Under the pieces are notes generated by a model. It ran no database searches, was not told where the DNA came from, and worked only from the letters and a program-made list of their open reading frames with translations. The translations under genes were made by a program, and so were the position numbers. Positions 54,631-64,000 of a DNA stretch of 64,000 bases are shown piece by piece. The stretch's first letter is position 1. Every line of letters begins with the position of its first letter. The stretch lies in the NCBI GenBank assembly GCA_015039315.1, contig WIDE01000001.1, forward strand, positions 1,139,282 through 1,203,281. Direction: 5' to 3'. This DNA is from Clavulina sp. PMI_390 (Eukaryota; Basidiomycota; Agaricomycetes; Cantharellales; Hydnaceae).

Positions 54631-57600
54631 TTAGCTTCGGCTCCCTGCCCGACTTCTCCCCTTCGTCGGACTGTTGGCAGCAGTGTATGTCGTAGTCACT
54701 TGTGCTGGGCCAGAGCGCGCATAGTCCTGCATGAGCTTCACAATGTCAGGATGTGACATCGTGCGTGAACGCGCAAAGTCAGGGATGAGACTACTCAAGT
54801 TCGAATGGGACCCTGAGGGCGAGGTCGCCATTCTCCCAATCTTGGTCAGGTTAATATGGGATGAGGAGGCAGGCCGACCGAGGTGAGCAGTCGATTCGCC
54901 TCCATCTCCGTTCAATGGTCCTGTGGTGCTGGATAACGACCCCCCGCGGGATCGTGCTTCGGGTACTGCAGGTGCACGCTCGACAGGGGTGAATATCAAG
55001 CTTGAGCTGCCCATCATGGCACCCGAGCCCGTACGCGAGCGAGTATGATTCCTGCCATTCGCATTAACGTGGGAAGAGGATGATCGGATAGTGGACGAGG
55101 ATGTGGAACGAGTTGCACTCGGTCTTGCTGCAGATTGGGCCGAGATGCTTGACGACGAGCGTGCTCGGGACGAGTAGTAAGAGAAGGATAATGACGGAGA
55201 AGAGGGGGGAAGAGGCTGAGGACTTGTAACCAGGGGGGCGGAAGAAGCAACGATGCTTGAACTTTTCGTGCGAGAGCCTCTCGAACCACTCGGAGACGTG
55301 ACGACTGGGGGACCAGAGTAGGCCAGTGGCGATGCAGACGGTGATGCGTGGTCGAAACGTGCATCCGCTTCCTGATCCCCGCCCACTTCCTCCGTAGCGT
55401 CCTCCTCTGAGTCGGACGAGTCCTCCATCACCTCCCCATCCGCTGTGCTACCTAGCCGCTCGATCGCTTCACTGGATGTTGCAGCACCGGACGGGCTACT
55501 CGCCGAGTCCTTAGTATCATCTTCTCCGCCATACGCATTGACAACAACTGGCTTCGGCTTGCCAATCCCAGAACCACGAATCTCGCGCTCGAGAGCAGTC
55601 TCGACGAGCGAATCAAGGAGTGCATCTTCATCGCTGGCTGATGAGGGAGAAGGCGAGGACATTGCGATAGAGGGACGAGATTGCGATTCCGGGGCTGGAG
55701 GAGAGAGTGGGAGCTGAGACGCACGAGTAGGTGGCGTGAGCGGTGGAGAGACGAGGGACGTGCTTCTCGACCGAGATCGGGTCGTAGTGGGGCTTACGGC
55801 ACCAACATCACGATCTGATTCGGTACTGGACTCCACACCCGACCGACTCGTCGTCTTGGCCTTGGCCCGCTCCTCCTTTTCCTTCTCCCGCTCGAGGCCT
55901 TGCACCCTTGGCAACTCCTCAAACACCCACTTCCTCGCACTCCTAAATGCCTTCTTGCTCTGGTCCAAGAATGGCCACATCTGGAACACATGTACTGCAT
56001 CCTCGTACAGCTCGTGTCTCACTTGCACACCTTGCTGGCTCGCCTTGTGTGCAAGAAGCGTCACTTCGTCACGCAACACTTCGCAGTCGCCCGCTTGAAT
56101 GAGCATAGGTGGAAGGCCATGGAAGGACCCGAAAAGAGGGGAGGCATAAGGGTGGGTGATGTAGGAAAATCCAGTAGGACCCAGATAGCAGGCAACAGGA
56201 TTCATATGATCGGCGGGATCGGTTGGGAATGTAATCACGTCGTAGGGAGCGTTAGTGTCCCATGAGGCGCATGACATAGTAAGGTCTACAGGCGAACAGC
56301 ATATTCAGATACATTAGAGGCAGTATAAGGAAAAGGATAGGACGGCCGACTCACCAACCCAAGGGCACATCAGGATTGCTCCTCCAGGGAGCGGATAGCC
56401 TGCATCACGCAGGTACAGCATCAATGCGAGGCTGAGTCCTCCTCCTGCAGAGTCGCCTGCGATAATGATGTTCCCCGGTGGAACACCTACACCCAAGAAA
56501 GTTCAATTAGCACCATGGAAAAAACTGATCGGAAAAGAGAAAGCAATCAAGGAAAAAAACCAGAGAGCACGCAATCCAGCTCTCATCCGGGCAAAAAGAT
56601 TGTATCGACGAACGAGACTGGAAGCCGAACTCACCCAAATCTTCCGTTAGCCGGAACCACGCGCTCGCAGCATCATGGACAGGACCCGGGAATCGCGTAT
56701 CAGGCGCGAGGCGATAGTTGATCGAAAAGACGCGTGCGTCGAGATGTTTTGACAGCTGGATCGTGATAAGACGGTGGGTAGCTGCTGATGCGGTGTAGTA
56801 TGCACCTGAATGTGAAAACCGTCCGCAGACAAGGACCACAACCAGTGACATCGTTCGATCAGAAAGGTGTCCAAGCACGCGAAAAAGGGACAAAATGAAC
56901 AATTCGCGTACCTCCATGTAAGAACAGGACTACGCGCTCTTTCACTTTGCCACTATGGTGGTGTGCTCGAGACGTACGAGAAGTCGCTGGACCGCTTGAA
57001 CCAGCCGGCCCTGTCGCTCCTCTCGACTTGCGCCCAGCACTGACTCGCTGGTCCTGCAAACCCTTCCACTCGCGCTGCAGCCTGGCCCACGTCCTTTTCC
57101 CCACTACCCACTCGGCACTAATCTCTCGTGCTTTGCCCGCACCCGCCTCCCCGCCATCCCATTCCTTTTCATCCCATTCTTTCAGGAACCCGCGCAACCC
57201 GCGCCGACGCACTTTGAACGTGACGGGTGTAATAAGCGCGTCGCTTGGGGTCGGGAGGAGTCCACCGATGGACATGGCGAGGCGTAAAGTGGGGACATCA
57301 ATGAGATGGGTGTTGGAGGCCATGTTGCGCATGAAAGCGCTGAGGAGTGTCATGGAGATGTTCCATGTGGGGCGTGTAGGACCGTGAAGGTGATGTGAGG
57401 CTATAGAAGTCACAATGTCCTTGGCTGGAGAAGGTCGAGCGTTGTGTCCAGTGGATCGAGTTGAGCATAGAAGTTGAAAACCCATGTGTTTGCGTTCCCA
57501 ACGTATGATATTGAGTTCCAGGCGGACGAGGATTCAGGGGTGGCAGAGCATAGGCGTGCAGTGCAAGTTTACCACATAGCGCGGAGATGAAAGTCATTGC

Positions 57601-58030
57601 ATTGAAGTAAGGGGTAGGACAAGTCATTGGTTGAGTGGGGGTGAACAAGAGCATAAAGGAGTTAAGCGCACAGTCAGCAGCCTGATCAACAAAGCATACA
57701 CCAAAATGTGACGAATGCCTTACTTTTTGTTGCAACAAACCAGGCATGCTGCCAAAGATCCATCACGCTAGGAGGTTTTCCTTCTCTTTGTGGATCAAGT
57801 GCGCCATTGAAACGCGAGTTGGCAGGTAATGAGGAAGACTGATATTGTTCTAGGAGCGCATCAAGGAACTCGTCTGGCGTGAGCTCCTTCTCATTGGAGG
57901 TAGATGAGAGTGTGTAAGATGTGGGGCGTCGGTACTGAGTTGGTGAAGGGGTGCGAGTGATTGCTAGGGATGATGATGGTGCCGAAGAGGTCGGGGTGCC
58001 CCAGAGCCAGGACGACACGTAGGATGCCAT
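54631..58030 (-). CDS. HSL-type alpha/beta-hydrolase esterase with long Ser-rich tail
   Basis: Minus strand, several exons. Exon 1 (58030 to about 57704) reads [12 protein letters not shown] to [12 protein letters not shown]. The hydrolase part shows V-L-F-L-H-G-G (oxyanion hole), [21 protein letters not shown] (nucleophile Ser), P-W-V-D-L-T and [11 protein letters not shown] (acid), then [10 protein letters not shown] (His). These mark the hormone-sensitive-lipase esterase family, acting on acyl esters; the substrate is unknown. After the hydrolase end (E-E-L-P-R-V-Q-G) follow about 350 Ser/Pro/Arg-rich, disordered residues with repeated R-S-R-S-like patches. Small exons between 57485 and 57700 are not resolved. 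Confidence 0.82.
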
Positions 58031-59597
58031 GACGGAAGGGATGAGGATGATAAGAGGTGCGCGGCTCCCAGGCTTGAGATACAGATAAGGTAGAGGTGAG
58101 TCGAATAAATTTCTAGATTCTGGAGAGGCTGGGGAGGAGGAGGAACGAAAAAGGGGAGAAAGAGGAGGATGTGGAGAAATGCGGGGTATTAAGAACGAGA
58201 ATTTATGGTCTCCTTGCCCCAGGTGCTATAGTAGTTGGCTTCTTTCTAGTGACCGAGATCGGTGTCGATGGCTCAGGGGCCGTGGTCGGAGTGTCCCTGA
58301 TAAACTGGCAAGAGGCAGAATTTCAGAGCAGGTGACGAAAGAGGGCTCAGACGCCGCTCAACGTCATATGATGCACACTAGCGGTCTCCAAACCGTAACG
58401 CCGAGGCACCAACAACAACACTTGCTGGCTGTTGGTCAGAAGGGTTGGGTGTCACTGGTGTGCTTTCTGTGGACGACAACGCGCAGCACGGCCAAGATGA
58501 TAGGTGCCAGGTGGTGGCTGTCGTTCGGTCGGCGGTCCTGTTGTGGTGGTGTGGTCGTTCAGGGATTCGCGATTCAAATCGGAGTGACACGTGAAAACAC
58601 ATTGGGGTTCGCCCCTCAGATCGCCACGTCCTAACTTGACTCGCCCCTCATGACTCCCTAACGCCCATAGTAGGGCATCATTATTGGTCCAATCAGTTGT
58701 TCGGAATGCTGCTCCTCCTTTTGCTTCTTCTTCGCGTCCATCGTCTGTCAAGCACTAGTAAAACTATTAGCCTTTGCATCTTTCATGCGACACCATGCAA
58801 CGGGGGGCCGCGCCGTCCACCATTCTTCTTCTTACAGTAAAGACCACCGTGAAAATGCTATGCCATATAAACCTAGGCTAACCCCCAACCAGTCTTGATC
58901 GAGGGTGTTGCAACATCAATGTCTTCCTACAAAAAGGCCCCTATTCTATTCTTCCCCCACTGCCCCCCAACTTCACGAGCCATCAAGGCCCTCCACCGAT
59001 ACCGCTTGCTTCTCGGAGGTTTCCTGGTCAACTATCCTTCTTACTAATGGCAGGCACTGTCGGTACCAGTATGGCCAGCTGTGCTTTGCTCAATGCGTCG
59101 GTACCTGCCTGCCTATTCCATCACGGAAACCTACCTCCCAATCGACCATCTGTTCTAAGAACCATCAGGCTATTCAACCCCACAGATGGTTTGGATCACC
59201 GACGACGTCGTCTCTCGGCTAATTTGTCCTGCTATGGCAAGATCCAAGTGTCATGAGTTCAGTGCTATTCATTGCTGATCATCTTGCGATCGTCACCTGG
59301 CCACTTCATACCACACTAATGTCGGATGATTTAGAGCGACACAGCTTTGATGAATCTCGGTGGAGCGGTCCGCGTGCACTCCTTCGGTCCGTTAACCGCT
59401 TGGGGCATTCCTGTTTTTCATTCTCTCATTGTCCAGCTCAGTCCATTTCGCTCGATCTCCTTCCTCGCTGAACATCAAATTGATTGTATGGTGAATTTAT
59501 GGGGTATTATTATACGCATGCCAAGGTAGGATAAGGTAGGGATCTGTCTATGTTCGCAATACAAAACATCTATGGCGCTGGTTTCGGCCTAAGGTCA
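58031..59597. other. Intergenic, no gene seen
   Basis: 1.57 kb upstream of the esterase. Short open frames on the plus strand (58905-59222, 59047-59256) show no family pattern. Confidence 0.45.
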
Positions 59598-60292
59598 TTA
59601 TTGTGTCTTCAGCCACTCAGCATTCCACTGCATGATCATGAGGCCCAGGATGACTAGCTCGATATTGAGAAACTGGCCTTCTTGTGAGATTCTCAGTGTT
59701 GGGCTTCCTGATTCTCTCAACTTGTGCTGGTTGCTGTCGTACTGCGCCAGCAATCGTCCCTTGTCATCGACAAGCTAATAGAAAAATTCATGGGGAAAAT
59801 TATGAGAAGATGAAGCCTCGGTTGTGATTGATGGAAAACAACATACCTTCTTATCCTTTATCCATCGTGCTCTGGTTTGGGGAGGCGAAGGGGCGAGTCT
59901 TGACCTGATCATATCGTGAAATAGGTTAATAGATGAATCATTAATGAGGATAAACACCAAAAAGAAAGCACTTACGCCTCTGAATGCCACGGAAACATTG
60001 TCCAGATGGCATGCCGTACCCCCAAATGCGTGAGCCATGCCTCCGCTACATCTGAGTTTGCTAATGGTAGGGGCAACTCCATCGTTGCTACGACTTCTCT
60101 GGAGCCGGGTATGAGGTCCCCCGATTCATTGAAGAGGGGTTTGGATAGGGTGTATACTGCAGCTGGTGAAGGGCCACCTTCAAACCAGTATGTTTCCCCA
60201 GTTTCAACGCAGACGATGGATGTGTTGCAGAATCGAGGTGACGAAAATGTGTATGTTCTGTAAAATTTGTTGGGGGGCTTGAGGGGAGGCAT
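59598..60292 (-). CDS. DUF6593-like protein
   Basis: Three exons: 60292-59976, an exon at about 59905-59848, and the last ending at stop 59600-59598. The product has about 170 residues. Seen: K-F-Y-R-T-Y-T-F near the start, V-C-V-E-T-G-E-T-Y-W-F, A-W-L-T-H-L-G-V, K-D-K-K-L-V-D-D-K-G-R-L-L-A-Q-Y, and an end with L-N-I-E-L-V-I-L-G-L-M-I-M. This is a beta-rich, hydrophobic-ended pattern that fits the fungal DUF6593 family, related in outline to Tubby/LURP-one C-terminal folds. Function is unknown; the assignment is from pattern only. Confidence 0.55.
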
Positions 60293-62445
60293 TGAGAGAG
60301 CTTTCGCTCTCTCGGAGAAGAAGAAGGTAGTTTGGGCAGCTGGTTAGATGGTGGTGGAGAGCAAACTACTAACGAGGCTTCGATGAACTTTATCCTCGCC
60401 TTGTGCGTTGGAAGCTCCGGTACCTCGTAGTGCACAGCCTAACCACTTTGCTGATACATGCATACGACTGCGCCTTGGCGAAGTTTCTCGAACGGCTATT
60501 TTCGTTGATCGAGCATTACTCCACACCGGATTGGCTGTACTGTAGGCTGTGAATGCCAAGGCGGTTTCGGTCAAGCTCATGTTGACGGGCCGTGGCTTCG
60601 GACCCTCCAATGCGGATTGTGCACACACGTCATCGAGATTTACGTCGACTACCACAATAAAAAATATGCTCTGAGAGACTACATTACAACACTGCCGACG
60701 ACAGGACAGGATCTTTTCCTTATTCTCATGTCCGCTCAGCCATCCTGATTGCCAAAAATGACACTTGCTCTTGGCGTATGCATGATGATGGAAACTGGAA
60801 CTGGTGGACCTTATCAAAGAATTTAACGAGAATCACTGTAGCTCACCTCATGATATCAAGCATCGCTTCCATCGATAAAGGAATCTTCGAGGTCTTTCTA
60901 GCAATTTTACTCATGACTCGACTTAGCCACGTCTCACAGCTGCTGCACGAGAGATCCCATAGGAATCCCCTATTGTGGGCTCGGCCAAAGCGGTCGAAAT
61001 CCCCCCAGGCTGATCATTACGTAGAAAAACCGACCTGAGGGATGGTCAGGCACACAGAGGTTCAGGAGGGGAGACAGTCGGATGAAGGTACCGGTGCTGC
61101 GGCTGCGCAAGTCCCTCCGCTCTAATGCCTAGGGTGAGGGCATCAGGTGCGTATGACGCGTGAGGTTAGGCGAAGATTAATGATATAGTAGAGCGGTGAC
61201 CAACTTTGAGGTTCCTACTGGACGATCATCCGACTCGTGACGATCATACTGGTTGAGGTAGGCAATCACTCATCTCGTAGTGTTACTAGGTAATGCACAT
61301 AACTAGCACAGGGACACATTTGGAAACAAAGGATACTCGCCAAACAGGGCACAGTATTACGGCCCCAAACGGAGAGAACGCCCCTATCGCTTGAAACTAA
61401 TTCTGGCTTTAGCTCCGGTGTGGTCCAGCGACGTGCCGGACAACATTTGGCCTTCCGGTCAATCGACGCTCGCCAATTCAGTGATGCACGCCGACGCGAC
61501 GAGGCTGAACGTTGTATTTCTATCCACCCCCCTACAGGTATCATCACCGCCATGTAAAGCAAGTTGAATAGATTATTCATTGGGCATTACTACATACCAA
61601 TTACCACGCATATCACCACTGAAAAGGTAGCAATGACACCAAAGATTTAGAACAAGAGTGGTGCGAGGTAAGACCATGACAGTAGTAGAGCGTTTGGCAA
61701 CATGGCCAGTTAAGGAACAATTAGTGATTAGATGGTAATGAGCGATGTCAAGAGCATTGAAAAACAATAGTAAGGGACCGGAGGCAGAAGAAAACCAAAA
61801 TCAGATGCAGAAGTGACAGTGCGCAGCAGGGGATTTCTGCAAAGGGAAAGGGCATTATGAATCGCCACGGAGTGAGTGGAAAGCGTTCGAAATAGCGCAA
61901 GCTCATAGGCACAACAGATTGGCGAGCGGAAGCAACTGGAGGTCAAGGATAAGCAACCATACTCATATTTGGGAGTTTTGAGCCTTCGTCTGATGATAGC
62001 AGTACTCGTGCTGATGTAGACACGTGAAAACATAAAATGCTGCTAAAGATTTATTTAGAATGTGCCGCTTGATAGATCGGTATTATTGTAATCTGAGCCA
62101 GTAGCGAATGTATTCCGCCAAAAAGCTACGGGCTGAGGAACGCGTGCAAGGACTATCCAAGAATGCTCACCTACTTCTGTACAGTCGTTGTGCTCGCTTC
62201 TCGTGTGGGTGCGCCGCGAAGCCGTGCGTGTGAGGTCCCGGGCAGATGGAGATGGGATTCGATGCGTTCCGCAGTTCGTGTGGAAAAGAAGGCATGACGA
62301 TCGGCGGGAGGGCGAACATTGACTGTGGTGCAGCGAGGGGAGTTTTTAGCCTCTATTCTGTCAATTTCTATGGTGCAGCAAACAAGACTAGCACGTATCT
62401 TAGCCTTAATGTTGATGGAATAAGATGGATAAATATATAAGGGAA
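60293..62445. other. Gene-poor region
   Basis: About 2.1 kb without a gene I can support. Open frames are short and have no motif. Confidence 0.4.
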
Positions 62446-63886
62446 TATTCACCCCCCGGGTGATTATCACCTCCCGAGGGGTGAGTGACACCCCCTCTTC
62501 TCGTCTTCTTTTTGTGTCACAACTTTATGAAAATCCCTTCTTGTGACAGAATCGAATCCCGTGGCGGTGTGAATCTCTAACTGTCACCGACTACACTGTG
62601 CGGACGGTTGTGAGATGATTCCTCTGGAGATCACTTGATACATTGTATATTGAGATTGTATTACATCAGAAATCCTGTTCGTGGGATGAGGCGCAACTAT
62701 ATACTTCACACGAGATGTACATACAGAGCTAGTGGAACATGAGATCGATTTTTGCACTTTTTCAGATGAAGTAAACAACTGGTCTAGCATGCTTAGAAGC
62801 GATATATTGGTGGGTAACATCGTTCGGCATATGAGACTTGGTGTATCGTTCAGCCGTAGCTGAGGCAAACGCTTTAGAAGTGTCAAGGTTGATTGATTCC
62901 CGGATATGTCAGAACCTTATTTCTCGTTTCTTCTATTCTGGTAGTTCTAGCCTATTCGTACGGCCCCTAAAAGATGTTCGATTGTAGTTTCCATGGTGAA
63001 CTAGGGATCCAAGATGGCGGTGTGGCTCTGAACATTATTGTTCCAGCAGTGCATTCCAAGATCGGGACATTTTGATTGGTTTTCTATGCAAAGCTCTTAT
63101 TATATTATTTCTACTACGCTCTAAGACTCCTTTTACGTACAAACCCCCATGACTCGACTAGTATTTTCTTCTGTCCTCCTCCTTTCCTTGGGATGACTTG
63201 CTTCGCCGAACGTATGCGTATCACTCTCTCTATTCAGTTATTGTACATAAATATCTTTGCGACAGGGTCTTAAACCCTTCGTGGAACTCCCCCCGACCAT
63301 CTCGAATAGTAACAAGCGGTTCTACTGACGTGCTTAGTGTATTGAGTGTCAACCCTAGTCTGAGTGAAGCATGTGTAGCCGGTGTACCTCATTGTAGAGT
63401 AACGATATCCAAGCGATTGTGTTGGTGACCATTGTTACTGGCATTGTACACGTTGTTAGATTGTACTAGTTAGTGCGGTCGCCATCGGATCTTTTTGTCG
63501 GGTCACCCCCATCGGTCCCTGAGTGGACACTCTCTCGTGGTTCGTTCGCGGAGCACTTCACGTCGTAGTTAGGAGATTGATTTGCACGTCCAATCGATTT
63601 TCTTATTTACAATACCATTTTCTTGTCTACACTAGCTACATTCACGAGTACTACTTGTAGCTAAGGTGGTGCTGGGCAATCAATACAGCAATTCTTCCTA
63701 TGATTGCCCCATCTGATCGGCCAGAAAGAAGCGGGACGGGTCGTGTCTCTTCTTATTTGACAAAGAACCACTCGTGATAGAAGGAGGGGGTGATAGATTG
63801 TCACTATCACCCCCCCTTCGCATAAACTGGCATTGGCCCGGAGGGAGGGGTGAAAACCACCTGGGGGGTGCCAAATAGAATATTCC
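62446..63886. mobile_element. Possible non-autonomous element with inverted ends
   Basis: The left end reads GAATATTC followed by ACCCCCCGGGTG and TCACC. The right end, read on the other strand, gives GGAATATTC, then GCACCCCCCAGGTG and TTTCACCCC. The ends are thus imperfect inverted repeats about 1.44 kb apart with no coding frame between, as in MITE-like elements. No clear target-site duplication was seen. Confidence 0.3.
63787..63815. repeat. Perfect 11-bp hairpin
   Basis: GGGGGTGATAG, a 7-base loop, then CTATCACCCCC. It lies near the right end of the possible element above and is made of the same CACCCC words. Confidence 0.8.
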
Positions 63887-64000
63887 ATATGTAAGACGCG
63901 TTGGAAAATCTATTCTTTTGTTTTTATTGCGTAGAATAAGGCTCCGTTCGGCAAACGAAATTATAGGAAATTAGAGGAAATTAGGGACGAAATTAGGGGA
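63887..64000. other. AT-rich window end with a GAAATTAG repeat
   Basis: From about 63958 GAAATTA recurs (GAAATTATAG, GAAATTAGAG, GAAATTAGGG, GAAATTAGGG) and runs off the window. Preceded by GGCTCCGTTCGGC. It could be the end of another repeat element. Confidence 0.35.

Noticed and set aside
55014..55364. Alternative frame inside the Ser-rich tail of the esterase
   Set aside because: The main frame continues without stops from the hydrolase domain to 54631; the other frame is a low-complexity shadow.

Overview
The window is nuclear DNA of a filamentous basidiomycete, most likely an agaricomycete. The genes are cut by many short introns (about 50-60 nt, GT...AG). The gene set includes a class III/IV-type chitin synthase with a Ser/Pro-rich tail, secreted cellulases with a fungal cellulose-binding module (CBM1), a fungal TOK-type potassium channel and a DUF6593-like protein. 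I cannot name the species.

Layout. 1-7000: the 3' part of a class III aminotransferase, a RING-ankyrin protein, and a large group II pyridoxal-phosphate decarboxylase with an extra C-terminal domain. 7000-10000: mostly non-coding, with a possible transposon relic. 10035-15266: NADP-glutamate dehydrogenase and an F-box-like protein. 15791-22039: a tandem family of very small secreted proteins, each only a signal peptide, one CBM1 and a short tail, with decaying copies between them. 23707-29501: two tandem copies of a 19-exon GH5 endoglucanase that start with the same signal-peptide-plus-CBM1 module. 29916-42029: housekeeping block with a TOK K+ channel, a tandem-bromodomain RSC4-like protein, a Pfa4-like palmitoyltransferase, Nop53 and histone H4. 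42650-45365: Naf1. 46195-51065: chitin synthase. 51748-53796: centrin and ribosomal protein uL6. 54631-60292: an HSL-type esterase and a DUF6593-like protein. 60293-64000: no gene recognised, but there are inverted repeats that suggest a non-autonomous element.

The most unusual region is 15.8-29.5 kb. In every member, the CBM1 is a single 81-nt exon (87 nt in one degenerate gene, by my reading 84) between two phase-1 introns, and both introns split a cysteine codon after its first base. The same two introns sit at the same codons in both GH5 genes. The short proteins therefore look like the front end of a CBM1-GH5 gene that was cut loose, given a new tail ending in Y-x-Y-Y-R/K, and multiplied together with its promoter. 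The array shows active birth and death: intact genes, one degenerate gene and at least three relics.

A second theme is micro-exons. By reading frames across junctions I find exons of 5 nt (decarboxylase), 9 and 13 nt (both GH5 genes), 10 and 17 nt (palmitoyltransferase, where the 10-nt exon carries the catalytic D-H-H-C), and 28 and 30 nt (K+ channel second pore). Gene models here are built by eye from frame and splice consensus. There are no transcripts behind them.
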